From: CAYWNA01 sp964459305
GTDB lineage: Bacteria > Planctomycetota > Planctomycetia > Pirellulales > Pirellulaceae
Assembly: GCA_964459305.1 (NCBI GenBank)
Contig: CAYWNA010000003.1
Span: 96,951 to 160,950, forward strand
Direction: 5' to 3'
DNA length: 64,000 nt
Position 1 is the first letter of the stretch. Each line of letters opens with the position of its first letter. The position numbers were made by a program, and so were the translations under genes. Positions 7,833 to 16,450 of the stretch are shown piece after piece. Below the pieces are notes generated by a model. It did no database searches and was not told where the DNA came from. It was given only the letters and a program-made list of their open reading frames with translations.

Positions 7833-9296
7833 TCACGCTGACTTTTCGGGATCGGGCCGGTCGGTATCTTCCGACTCGGCGGGTGGACCGGCTGAATTCA
7901 TCTGCACGTCCTCCGGATTGATCGCCGGTTTACCTGTTGGATCATCGTCCGTAGGTTCATCGCCGGTCGTCTCCGCATCCGGATCGGGGGCGTCGCCTTC
8001 GGGTGCGGACTCGTCGGCATCCTTCTTCAACACCGATTTGGCCCCTTCATCGCCTTCCGCTTCCGTAGGCACCTTTTGAGTCGTCGTCACCGTAGGAGGC
8101 CCCACCTCGACTGACGGGCCCGGATAGTAGTAGGTTGTGGTCCCCGGGAGGGAATATTGGTAGCACGGATCCACGGGTACTCGCATGATTACGGTACGCG
8201 GCACGCATCGCATTGCCTGATACGGCTTCCAACTCGCCACCGTACGGGGCTCCTGGACCTTGCGGACTTCCGTCACCATGCGGCACACGCGCACCGGCAC
8301 TTGGTCGACTCGCTCCTCGTGGACGATCCGCTGAGTGGTCACCGGAATCTTCCGCACCATCTCTTGTTGGACCCAGCGGTAAGTTTTTACCGGGATCTTG
8401 TAGTTGACGCGTTCGACGACCGGTTTCTGTACTGTGACGGGCACTTGCCGCACTTCTTCGGTTTGCTCCATGCGGCATACGCGCGCCGGGATCTTTTCGG
8501 TCACAACTTCATCTCGATATCGCGTCACCTGGATCGGGCGTTTTTCCACGACCGTTCTCGGCGTGTAGGTCGTTTGCGGCCGCTGGACCGCGACCACGTT
8601 GGGCTTGTACTGCTGCTGTACCGCGTAAGTGCCTGGCGGCTGTGTGGGTACCCAATGGAGTCCAGCACGTCGCCAGTAGGTACTGCCTGTTAGCGGATCC
8701 ACTGCATAGCCGCCGGGCAACCACTGCAGGCGATTGCGGACGGTTCCAGGCTTGTAGACCCAATTGCTCACGTAGCCGCCCTGATCGACGTAGTCGGTCC
8801 GCATCGTCGTCACAGGTTGGTAGGTAGTATAGCTGTAATCCTGCATTGCAGTCTCTGTCACCGGCCGACGGACGACTCGCCGCTGCTCGCGGAAAGTTTC
8901 CTCCCAGACGGGACGGGAAACGACGTACCGCTGCTCGCGCATCTCCGTCTCCGTGACGTACCTCACGCGGTCGTAGCTGCAATCGCGATGTGATGTCTCC
9001 CAGACCGGTCGCATCACCGTGTACCGTTCCTCTCGCTCGCTGGTCTCCAACACAGGTTTGGCGACCGTGTACCGACGCTCGCGAACCTCGGTTTCCCATA
9101 CGGGGCGTTGAACGGTTATCTCACGCTCTTCGAACACCGTTTCGTATACCAGCCGGTATGTTGTCACCGGCTCGTATTCGTACACAGTTTTGCCGACGGA
9201 TTGATACGAAGGCTGGCAGCAATCCTGCGCGATTGCCGGACTGAAAAGCAAGGCAACCATCGTCGCTACAAGAGAAGATCGTAGTGTCACGTACAT
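7833..9296 (-). CDS. YTV-repeat secreted surface protein
   Basis: Exported protein of about 487 residues. ATG 9296 gives a good signal peptide (MYVTLRSSLVATMVALLF, cleavage near AIAQ). The N-terminal half contains at least six degenerate copies of a roughly 18-residue unit of the form RYTVxxPVWETxxRE, alternating basic and acidic residues. A central module WLPGGYAVDPLTGSTYWRRAG follows, then a second set of repeats with PVxVCRM. The C-terminus is a long acidic tail rich in Asp, Glu and Pro. YTV-motif repeat proteins were described as cell-wall associated in Rhodopirellula, so a surface or cell-wall role is the likely inference. Cys residues (DCCQP, VCRM) could cross-link. Confidence 0.85.
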   Translation of the reverse strand: MYVTLRSSLVATMVALLFSPAIAQDCCQPSYQSVGKTVYEYEPVTTYRLVYETVFEEREITVQRPVWETEVRERRYTVAKPVLETSEREERYTVMRPVWETSHRDCSYDRVRYVTETEMREQRYVVSRPVWEETFREQRRVVRRPVTETAMQDYSYTTYQPVTTMRTDYVDQGGYVSNWVYKPGTVRNRLQWLPGGYAVDPLTGSTYWRRAGLHWVPTQPPGTYAVQQQYKPNVVAVQRPQTTYTPRTVVEKRPIQVTRYRDEVVTEKIPARVCRMEQTEEVRQVPVTVQKPVVERVNYKIPVKTYRWVQQEMVRKIPVTTQRIVHEERVDQVPVRVCRMVTEVRKVQEPRTVASWKPYQAMRCVPRTVIMRVPVDPCYQYSLPGTTTYYYPGPSVEVGPPTVTTTQKVPTEAEGDEGAKSVLKKDADESAPEGDAPDPDAETTGDEPTDDDPTGKPAINPEDVQMNSAGPPAESEDTDRPDPEKSA

Positions 9297-9545
9297 GTCG
9301 GCCCCACAGTATCTGAAGAAGAGATCTGATCCCAGACAATTAAGTAGGTGCGAGATGAGAAAAGAATTCAATACCTACCTACAAAGAATTTTTGCATTTG
9401 GATCATTCATGGGCAACAAATGCAGACGGGGCAAAGGCTTATATTTCCGGAATTTGGTTCAAGTTTCTGGGACAGTCTGCCGAAGCCGGTTATGACGATT
9501 CGGGCGCAAACATACCGTGTCTAACAGGTTATGACACAAGTCTTC

Positions 9546-10610
9546 CTAACCGTCATAATCGGACTCATCCTCCGCATGCACCGAAGGCAATGCATGCAAC
9601 GTTTCGCGGGCCTCGATGTGGACTCCGTGCTGCACATCGGAAGAGACGAGAATATCGAGTGCGGTCCTCAGTTGGGCGAGGTTCGCCGACGGGTTCTTCT
9701 GGGCCAGTTGTCTTGTGGCGCGAATTGCATTGGTTAGAACCACCACGCGTTTCCACTCTCGGCCCTCGTCGGATTCTTCGCTCCCAACGGCAAGTTCATT
9801 GTCCGGATCGAGCATCTCCAGCAGCACTGGAATCGCCGCGATGCTACCATGACGGGCCAAACCGGTTGCGGCGTTGTAGCGAACGTTGGGACTCGCATCG
9901 TCGAGGAGTCGTTCCAAACACAGAACACCCTGGTCGCCCCCGATCACGCCCAGCGTAAATGCCGCCACGGTTCTCAGGTTGTCTCGGCGGCTCTTCTCCT
10001 TCGCATCCTCTCCATACTCCGATGACGCCGCGAGTAGAACGTCCAGCAATTCGGGGTCTTCTCGCAGACTCTCTGCTTCGAGGTTCGTCGCCAACACCGC
10101 GATCGCCTCCAGTGCCGAGCATCGCACATCCATCGCGGCGTCATCTCGCCCGCCCTGAGCCGCTTGGATCAATACGGGCAACACGTCCGGGACCTTGAAC
10201 TCGCCCAGTGCGCGGCACAGGAACGACTGCACTTTGATCTGCTTGGCATCCACCTGGGCGGATTCGATCTGTGTTTGGAGCACCGACGCGAGTTCGTTTG
10301 CGATTTGAGTGTCGCGTTTCACTTCTTCATACTTGGGGTTCCGCAGCAGGTTCGCCAACGTGAGTGCTTCCTGCCAACTCACGTCGTTCGGCTTTTTCAG
10401 ATCGCGCACCAGATTCTCCGGATCGGCATCCGCATGTGCGATCCAACTGAACAAGAGCCAGACCGCAGCGATGATCGCCACGATGAGCATCGGCAGCAGG
10501 ACGAGCTGGAGTATGAACCGGGCGTTGGACGTCGCGGCGGGAGTAACGTCTTCGTCAACAGACTGAGCCAATGGCCGTTCAGACGGGCCCTTGTCGGAAT
10601 CGATAGACAC
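9546..10610 (-). CDS. membrane-anchored HEAT-repeat protein
   Basis: A 354-residue protein with a short polar N-terminus, one membrane anchor (about 31-54, FILQLVLLPMLIVAIIAAVW), then an alpha-solenoid of HEAT-like repeats. Examples are ALGEFKVPDVLPVLIQAA, VIGGDQGVLCLERLLDDA and ATGLARHGSIAAIPVLLEML, each followed by DPN or DAS turns. Such scaffolds bind proteins, and here the solenoid would lie on one face of a membrane. The start is GTG 10610, with no better ATG nearby. It is divergent from the ferredoxin-like gene and the partner is unknown. An imperfect 15-bp inverted repeat (9486-9500 / 9548-9562) at its 3' end may act as a terminator. Confidence 0.75.
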   Translation of the reverse strand: MSIDSDKGPSERPLAQSVDEDVTPAATSNARFILQLVLLPMLIVAIIAAVWLLFSWIAHADADPENLVRDLKKPNDVSWQEALTLANLLRNPKYEEVKRDTQIANELASVLQTQIESAQVDAKQIKVQSFLCRALGEFKVPDVLPVLIQAAQGGRDDAAMDVRCSALEAIAVLATNLEAESLREDPELLDVLLAASSEYGEDAKEKSRRDNLRTVAAFTLGVIGGDQGVLCLERLLDDASPNVRYNAATGLARHGSIAAIPVLLEMLDPDNELAVGSEESDEGREWKRVVVLTNAIRATRQLAQKNPSANLAQLRTALDILVSSDVQHGVHIEARETLHALPSVHAEDESDYDG

Positions 10611-10720
10611 GCGCTAAGCCTCTTAAAGAATACGGGGAATGCTGTAAAGTGTAGATCTGCATGCCGAAGCGTCAAGCGCGCCGGCATCCAGCTTCCCTTT
10701 CAGCGACTCAGGAGGAAACC

Positions 10721-11020
10721 GTGGGGCCAGACGACAAATTATGCCTGTGCTTTCACGTCACGAAACGCAAACTAGTGAACCACATACGAATCGAGAAGCC
10801 GAAGCGAGCGTCGCAGCTTAGCGAATGCTTCGGCGCCGGAACCGGTTGCGGTTGGTGTCGACCGTTCTTGGAACGGTTGTTCAAGAACGCGGCGGATAGC
10901 GCCGTTACGGCCGCGGATATGCCCACCGCGGAAGAGTATGCCCAGCGTCGCTCGCAGTACATCCGCGACGGGGGCGGCACGCCACCGGTCGGTGCAACGC
11001 CAATTGACAACGTGCGGTGA
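10721..11020 (+). CDS. BFD-like [2Fe-2S]-binding protein
   Basis: Small protein (99 residues) of the bacterioferritin-associated-ferredoxin-like (Fer2_BFD) family. The cluster ligands are CLCF near the N-terminus and CGWC about 35 residues later, with the typical LSECFGAGTGCGWC arrangement. The start is GTG 10721, chosen because a perfect AGGAGG lies at 10710-10715, 5 bases upstream. The in-frame extension back to 10661 has no such signal. A C-terminal tail of about 35 residues follows the domain. It may be an electron-transfer or iron-mobilisation adaptor, but no bacterioferritin gene is nearby. Confidence 0.85.
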   Translation: MGPDDKLCLCFHVTKRKLVNHIRIEKPKRASQLSECFGAGTGCGWCRPFLERLFKNAADSAVTAADMPTAEEYAQRRSQYIRDGGGTPPVGATPIDNVR

Positions 11021-11057
11021 TGTCCCAAGTCGCGTTCACCCCGCAGATAGCCCGGTA

Positions 11058-12677
11058 TCAGTCAGAGGCCGATTCCCGCTGATCGCCCCGAAAGTGTCTC
11101 CACCAGTCCCAAGATAACAATACGACCGCAACCGCGGCATAGCCGCACATATACCGCAATACGGTGCAGAAGGCCTCCGCGTCCAGCTTCCAAGGAAGAA
11201 ACACCGGGCCGCCCGGCAAGGGCGAATGGATGATTCCAAACGTTGTGCAGAGCGCCCCAATCGCGAAGTAGACGGCGGCCAGCCATAGCCGGCGGTCGAT
11301 GATCGCGGCTAGTGCGGAAGCCCAAAGCAGGCTGGTAACGATGAATCCGTTTGCCAGTATACGGATGGTCTGCAGATCGCCCCGCAACGCTGCATTTGCC
11401 AGTGTGCTGATGTCGACACCCGCATTCCTGATCGCGGGATCACCGAAGATGTTATCGGTGAAGATCAGCACCAAAGCCGCCAACGCCGGTACGCAGGCTA
11501 GAGCCACCGCCGGGTAATGCCGCTTCGGAGTCGCATGAAAACTCTGAGCCGCTATCTCCAGCCCCACGAATATCAGAATGGGGTATACGGTGACCTTCGG
11601 AATCAGGACGTACAGATAGCCGAAGTAGCCGATCAGGCCCGCGCCGCCAATGAACAAAGCCGTGGCCAGCGTGTAGGCCGCTCGGCCTCCCATCGCTTTG
11701 TATGCGGGATGGCCGATGTATGGCGTGCTTTGAATCACCCCTCCGCATAGGCTGGCGATCAGCGTGGCAAACGCTTCGACTCCGATCACGTGCCCCGTAT
11801 CGAACTCGTCGCCCGCCGCTGCCGCGCTCTCCGTGCAGTCGATCCCGCCGATAACTGTTGCCAGGGCAAAAGGAATCACCACCGGCAGATAATTGAGGGT
11901 GTCTGGAAGTGCATGGACCCATTCGAACCGAAAAACGGTCAGCCATTCGAACGGAAACAGGGCTTCCGACGGATTGATCGGCGCTTCCGGAACGTGCCCC
12001 AGCGTCCCGGTCGAACGCATCAAGTAGAACACGAGACCACCCACCAGCAGAGCGCCCAACGCACCCGGCACACGGAACGGCAGACGCACACGGGCCACCA
12101 GCGTTGTCAGGATAACGGCCAACGAAAGGAAACCGACGACAGGATAGTCCAGAATCTCCAATAGTGGCAAAAAAGTGATCAGTACCAGCGCGATCGCCGT
12201 CAGCGACCCGAGAAGGCCGGCCCGTGGCACCATGCGACGGATCCAGTTCGAGCCAAAAGCACAGACAAACTTGAACAGCCCGCTGATGAAAATCGAGCAG
12301 ATTCCTATGTGCCAGGCATACCGTGCCGCGTCCACGTCCGGCATGGTCTCCATTGCCGATTTGAACGCGGGTCCAAGCACGAGGAAGACCATGCCGAACG
12401 TGCTGGGAGTATCCAGGCCCAGCGGCATGGCGGTGACGTCATCTCGGCCGGTGCGCCGCGCCACAGCCAGGGCCATCCAGAAGAAAAGTAGGTCGCCTAC
12501 CAGCACGCCTATCGCCGTGCCGGGGATCATGTGGCGAAGCGCGAACGATGTAGGGAATTGAAAGGCCACCGCCAGCAACCCGACCATCAGAAGCAGATCG
12601 GCGATGTTGTCTAGCATCAAGCCAAAAAAGGCGTTGACGTCGCCAGGGGCAGCCCACGGATAGCGTTTGCTGGACAT
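11058..12677 (-). CDS. NCS2-like (xanthine/uracil-type) permease
   Basis: Polytopic inner-membrane transporter of about 539 residues with roughly 12-14 hydrophobic segments. The pattern fits nucleobase permeases of the NCS2/AzgA type: the DDVTAMPLGLDTPSTFG loop, the IGGIDCTESAAAAGDEFDT motif after a membrane segment, and GGVIQSTPYIGHPAYKAMGGR. Substrate specificity (purine, xanthine, sulfate or other) cannot be read from the sequence. ATG 12677 is preferred; an upstream GTG at 12710 is in frame. No purine catabolic gene is adjacent. It is convergent with the ferredoxin-like gene, with 37 bases between the stops. Confidence 0.8.
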   Translation of the reverse strand: MSSKRYPWAAPGDVNAFFGLMLDNIADLLLMVGLLAVAFQFPTSFALRHMIPGTAIGVLVGDLLFFWMALAVARRTGRDDVTAMPLGLDTPSTFGMVFLVLGPAFKSAMETMPDVDAARYAWHIGICSIFISGLFKFVCAFGSNWIRRMVPRAGLLGSLTAIALVLITFLPLLEILDYPVVGFLSLAVILTTLVARVRLPFRVPGALGALLVGGLVFYLMRSTGTLGHVPEAPINPSEALFPFEWLTVFRFEWVHALPDTLNYLPVVIPFALATVIGGIDCTESAAAAGDEFDTGHVIGVEAFATLIASLCGGVIQSTPYIGHPAYKAMGGRAAYTLATALFIGGAGLIGYFGYLYVLIPKVTVYPILIFVGLEIAAQSFHATPKRHYPAVALACVPALAALVLIFTDNIFGDPAIRNAGVDISTLANAALRGDLQTIRILANGFIVTSLLWASALAAIIDRRLWLAAVYFAIGALCTTFGIIHSPLPGGPVFLPWKLDAEAFCTVLRYMCGYAAVAVVLLSWDWWRHFRGDQRESASD

Positions 12678-12956
12678 TTGGATTCGGGTAGGCACAGGTT
12701 CTGCTGACACTACGGCTGGTGAGTGTAAGCCCCAAGTCGGCGGGCGTCAAACACCCAGCCCGTTAGCAGTACCTGCCTCAGATTGCAGAACTAAAGGGTG
12801 GTGGGCACGCGGCGATCACCATGAAATTGTGCCCCACACCAGCGGCGCAAAGTATTGGCCTCTTCCGTAAACGTGTGTTAAGATGTTTATTTGTATGGAA
12901 GGAGCCCAATTTGATCTTTCCTTTCGAACCTTCTTCTCTTTGATTCGTAGAATGGT

Positions 12957-13601
12957 ATGAGTGTCTCGGTAGATGCAACGGAGGCTATGAAAGCCCAGAC
13001 TTCCCAGCCAGAACTGACTGACGAGGAAGTGCTGCTGCAATATCGAGAGACCGAGGACCCAGAACTGTTCGCCGAGTTGGTCCGACGTTATGAACGTGAG
13101 CTGTACAGTTATCTCCGCCGCTACCTCCGTGACAGGGAGATGGCGGAGGACGCGTTCCAGGGGACCTTTTTGCAGGTACACCTGAAGTGCCAGCAGTTCG
13201 AAGCAGGGCGTCGCGTCAAGCCGTGGTTGTACGCCATCGCTACCAACCAGGCGATCGACGCCGGACGCCGAAATCGCCGACACCAAATGGTCAGTCTCGA
13301 CTATATTGGCAGGGGCGATCAGACAGACGAGAAGAACGTGGTTGATGTTTTGGTCAGCCACGAGCCCAACCCAGTGACCCAGGTCGGCAATGCGGAACGA
13401 AACGAGCTATTGCGTCGTGCGTTGGACGAGTTGTCCGATCAGATGCGAACCGTGGTCTATCTGGTGTATTATCAGGGGCTGAAGTATCGGGAGGCGGCAG
13501 AGGTCTTGTCGATTCCTGTGGGCACGGTAAAAAGCCGTCTGCACACGGCGGTCGCCAGGCTGGCCGAGTTTTGGAACCGCAATCACGCGGATTTGGATTG
13601 A
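12957..13601 (+). CDS. ECF-type RNA polymerase sigma factor
   Basis: A 214-residue sigma-70 family factor with region 2 (about 35-105: FAELVRRYERELYSYLRRYL, DREMAEDAFQGTFLQV, KPWLYAIATNQAID) and region 4 (about 145-205: LSDQMRTVVYLVYYQGLKY, REAAEVLSIPVGTVKSRLH). A longer than usual linker (VSLDYIGRGDQTDEKNVV) joins the two. The alternative start ATG 12987 would drop 10 residues. The next gene begins 8 bases after the stop and looks like its anti-sigma factor, so the pair is probably one operon in which the membrane protein sequesters the sigma factor. Confidence 0.93.
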   Translation: MSVSVDATEAMKAQTSQPELTDEEVLLQYRETEDPELFAELVRRYERELYSYLRRYLRDREMAEDAFQGTFLQVHLKCQQFEAGRRVKPWLYAIATNQAIDAGRRNRRHQMVSLDYIGRGDQTDEKNVVDVLVSHEPNPVTQVGNAERNELLRRALDELSDQMRTVVYLVYYQGLKYREAAEVLSIPVGTVKSRLHTAVARLAEFWNRNHADLD

Positions 13602-13609
13602 TCGGTCCA

Positions 13610-14584
13610 ATGAACGAAGATCTACTTGGGTACGTGCTCGACGCAATCGACGATGCGGAACGCCAACGCATCGAAGAAGCCCTGGAGAAAGATCCACACC
13701 TTCAGCGTCGGTTGGAGGAGATCAGGACGGAACTGGCGTGCCTCGACGTTGCGCCCCGCGACTTTGAACCGCAATGCGGCTTGGCCGAGCGGACGTGCGA
13801 TCTGGTGGATGCGCACAAAGAGGCACAACTTGTGAGGCCGGCATCACGCCGCTGGGACCAAATGTCCCCGGAACGCGGTGCGAACACCCGCAGTTGGTCG
13901 ATGGCGGATGCCGTTGTGGTGACGGGCATCCTTGTTGTGGTATCGATGTTGTTCTTTCCGGCCATCGCCAACAGCCGATACCGCTCCCGCATCGCTGGCT
14001 GCCAGTTCAATTTGCAGCGTTTGGGAATCGCGTTGACCGACTACAGCGAAACGAACGGCGGGGCATTGCCCGAGATTCCCGTTTCTGGAAATCGCGCTGT
14101 CGCGGGAATCTACGGTCCGATATTGTCGCAGGAAGGGCAGTTTCTAGCCGATCCTCACGTGCTGGTCTGTCCCGGTTCCCGCTTGGCCGAGCGAACGTCC
14201 GAGTGGCAGCTTCCCTCGCTTGCAGAATTGGACCAAGCACGCGGTCACCAACTGGTCTCTCTGCAACGGGCGGCGGGTGGCAGTTACGGCTACACGCTCG
14301 GCTACGTGGCAGACGGCCAGTACCAAGCGCCTCGCCGCGAAGGTCGTGCGAATTTCGCGGTTATGTCCGATGCTCCCAGTCTGCACCTGGAAGGGCGTCG
14401 AAGCGATGCTCACGGCGGTCGTGGGCAGAACGTGCTATTCGAGGACAATCGCGTCGAGTTCTTTGTCGACTGTGTTGCCTACGACGCCCTGTTCGTGAAT
14501 CGGGACGGCGTTGCATCGGCGGGACTGGACAAAGAGGATTCAGTGATCGGCAGAAGCAGCACGCCGCCGCTCATCCTCCACTGA
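13610..14584 (+). CDS. membrane anti-sigma-like protein with DUF1559-like extracytoplasmic domain
   Basis: Starts 8 bases after the ECF sigma gene; ATG 13610 (MNEDLLGYVLDAIDDAERQR) is the natural start. The first 50 residues match the helical N-terminus of planctomycete anti-sigma proteins (LLGY...DDAERQRIEEAL, DPHLQRRLEEI), without a zinc HxxxCxxC motif. One membrane helix (about 103-124) follows. The next segment (CQFNLQRLGIALTDYSETNG, ALPEIP) matches the pseudopilin-like start of DUF1559 proteins, and the C-terminus includes SYGYTLGYVADGQY. The sequence shows an anti-sigma-like head and a DUF1559-like exported part in one chain. The sensing role is inferred from position and topology. Confidence 0.75.
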   Translation: MNEDLLGYVLDAIDDAERQRIEEALEKDPHLQRRLEEIRTELACLDVAPRDFEPQCGLAERTCDLVDAHKEAQLVRPASRRWDQMSPERGANTRSWSMADAVVVTGILVVVSMLFFPAIANSRYRSRIAGCQFNLQRLGIALTDYSETNGGALPEIPVSGNRAVAGIYGPILSQEGQFLADPHVLVCPGSRLAERTSEWQLPSLAELDQARGHQLVSLQRAAGGSYGYTLGYVADGQYQAPRREGRANFAVMSDAPSLHLEGRRSDAHGGRGQNVLFEDNRVEFFVDCVAYDALFVNRDGVASAGLDKEDSVIGRSSTPPLILH

Positions 14585-14683
14585 TCAGCCCGGTTTCCGG
14601 TCAGCCGCTGGTGCCTGGGCAGACTCAGGTCAACCATTCGCCGACGCGCGTTCGATCGGCGCGGGTCCGCCCTGCGGCGCAAC

Positions 14684-15877
14684 TCAACTGCGGCGTTCCA
14701 CGAGTACCACGGACGTGTCGTCGAGCCGTCCGGTACCCTGAGTTGCCTCGTGAGAGTCTTCAAAGAGCTGTTCGAGGGCCTCATCCAGCGGCACATTGAC
14801 CGTCGCCTGGAGTGTCTTGATGATCCCCTCTTCACCGAACTGATCTTCTTCGCTGCCGTGCTCCGGAAACGCTTCGTCCAGGCCATCCGTATACAGAAGA
14901 ACACGCGAGTTGTCGGGGATAATCGCCTCGCACCGTTCGTACTCCCAATCCTCGTCGATCACCAGCGGAAGGCCACCTTCGTCTTTGGTTGCCAGTTTCG
15001 TGATCTCATTGGTGGCAAGATCTTGCAGCAGCGGCATCGGATGGCCCGCTGATGTCCACTCCAAGCGATGATCGGCGGCATTCAACGTGCAGTACAGCAG
15101 TGTGATGAATCCTCCTTGTTCCCCACCGATAATGTCGCTCTTGCAGAGTCGGCGGTTGAGATCCGTCACAAACTCCGCCGTGTCGGCGAAACGGCGTTCA
15201 CCGATCATGGTGATCAACGTGTGCATCGTCATGATGGACATGCACGCCTTCACGCCGTGGCCTGCTGCGTCACCAAGGACAATCACCGCCTCCCCGTCGC
15301 TCAGACGAAAGACGTCGTAGTAATCGCCACCGGCCATGACCACCGGCCGGTCGCCGAGCACGCGAATTTGCGATTGTTCGTAGCGGGCGACGATTTTGTA
15401 GCCTTCCGGCATGGGAAGATCTCGTGGAAGCACCGATTCCTGCAACTGCCGGACGGCTTCCACCTCCTCACGCAACTTCTCCGCGACGACTTGAGCTCGC
15501 TGGGCCTGAATGGCCATGTGTGCGGCTTCCATGATCGACATGAGAAGGAAGATGTAGTCGCCATTCTCGTCACGGGAAATGAACGAATGCAAGCCGTTCA
15601 GAATGAACTTGGCAACTTGACTGATCTCCCCCGATCGCCACGCTCCAACGACGGGAACGCCCGGCATGGAACGACGGATCCTCTGGAACAGCGGAAAAGC
15701 CGCCTCAGGCGTAGGAAAACCCAGCGCGAGGAGCACTGCGTCGTAAGGGGCTTCGGCCAAGAATCCTTCCATCTCGGCGTCTTCGGTCGCGACTCGAGCG
15801 GAATGCTCGTCGATGTTTAGAAAAGTGTCGATAAGTTCCGCTTCAGCAGGGTCGTCCCATCCGACCAGGATTCGCAT
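14684..15877 (-). CDS. RsbU/SpoIIE-type PP2C phosphatase with pseudo-receiver domain
   Basis: 397 residues. The N-terminal 120 residues have a CheY-like fold pattern (RILVGWDDP with the acidic pair D8/D9, YDAVLLALGFP). The phospho-acceptor position, normally Asp in VLLDL, is Ala51, so it should not be phosphorylated. A coiled linker (about 125-150, QAQRAQVVAEKLREEVEAV) leads to a PP2C-type Ser/Thr phosphatase domain with metal-binding GGDYYDVF, LGDAAGHG, DGLDEA and DDTSVV. Such enzymes usually dephosphorylate STAS-domain anti-anti-sigma factors. A STAS protein is encoded at 33162 but not adjacent. Divergent from the ABM gene; convergent with the anti-sigma gene. Confidence 0.88.
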   Translation of the reverse strand: MRILVGWDDPAEAELIDTFLNIDEHSARVATEDAEMEGFLAEAPYDAVLLALGFPTPEAAFPLFQRIRRSMPGVPVVGAWRSGEISQVAKFILNGLHSFISRDENGDYIFLLMSIMEAAHMAIQAQRAQVVAEKLREEVEAVRQLQESVLPRDLPMPEGYKIVARYEQSQIRVLGDRPVVMAGGDYYDVFRLSDGEAVIVLGDAAGHGVKACMSIMTMHTLITMIGERRFADTAEFVTDLNRRLCKSDIIGGEQGGFITLLYCTLNAADHRLEWTSAGHPMPLLQDLATNEITKLATKDEGGLPLVIDEDWEYERCEAIIPDNSRVLLYTDGLDEAFPEHGSEEDQFGEEGIIKTLQATVNVPLDEALEQLFEDSHEATQGTGRLDDTSVVLVERRS

Positions 15878-16135
15878 GACTCTAGCCCTTCTTGAAATCG
15901 CCAGTCCTAACGGTAAGTCCTGTCGCGTGCCCCCTCTCGAAGCGAGGCGTCTCCGACCGGGAATCCTCGCGACAGATGCCGCTGGTGGCCAAGCCCTAAG
16001 TTCTTCTTACTGCTGACTTTGAGTGTCCTCAGCGTGTGTTCCGTTCCCTTGAGTGTATGTGTTGACGATACTGTTCGCAAGGTGGCTGATCACCTACAAT
16101 GCAGAACCTTCACCGTTCTGTCAAGGAGAAAGACC

Positions 16136-16441
16136 GTGTATGTCGTTAGTGTGACCGTTTACGTCAAGCCGGATGAGGTGGATTCGTTTATTGACGCAAC
16201 GCTGGAGAATGCACGCAATTCGCGCAAAGAGCCAGGCAACATCCGTTTCGATGTCTTGCAGGCCGAGGACGAGTCTTCGCGATTTCTGCTGTACGAGGTC
16301 TACCAGACCAAGGACGATTTCGCCAAACACCAGCAGACCGAACACTATCTTCGCTGGAAGCAGACGGTCGCGGAGGCCATGGCTCAGCCGCGGCAGGGCG
16401 TCAAGCACAACAGCATCTTCTTTGGCGATGCGGAAGGCTGA
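16136..16441 (+). CDS. ABM-domain (antibiotic biosynthesis monooxygenase-like) protein
   Basis: A 101-residue single-domain protein of the dimeric ferredoxin-like ABM/YgiN superfamily: VTVYVKPDEVDSFIDATLEN, then PGNIRFDVLQ, FLLYEVYQTKDDFAKHQQT and YLRWKQTV. Members act as small quinol or haem oxygenases or as autoinducer-processing LsrG-like enzymes, and the substrate here cannot be told. Start GTG 16136 is chosen because AAGGAG lies at 16122-16127. The in-frame upstream extension to 16019 has no protein-like character. It is transcribed alone toward the convergent histidine kinase gene. Confidence 0.85.
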   Translation: MYVVSVTVYVKPDEVDSFIDATLENARNSRKEPGNIRFDVLQAEDESSRFLLYEVYQTKDDFAKHQQTEHYLRWKQTVAEAMAQPRQGVKHNSIFFGDAEG

Positions 16442-16450
16442 TTTGCGGCT

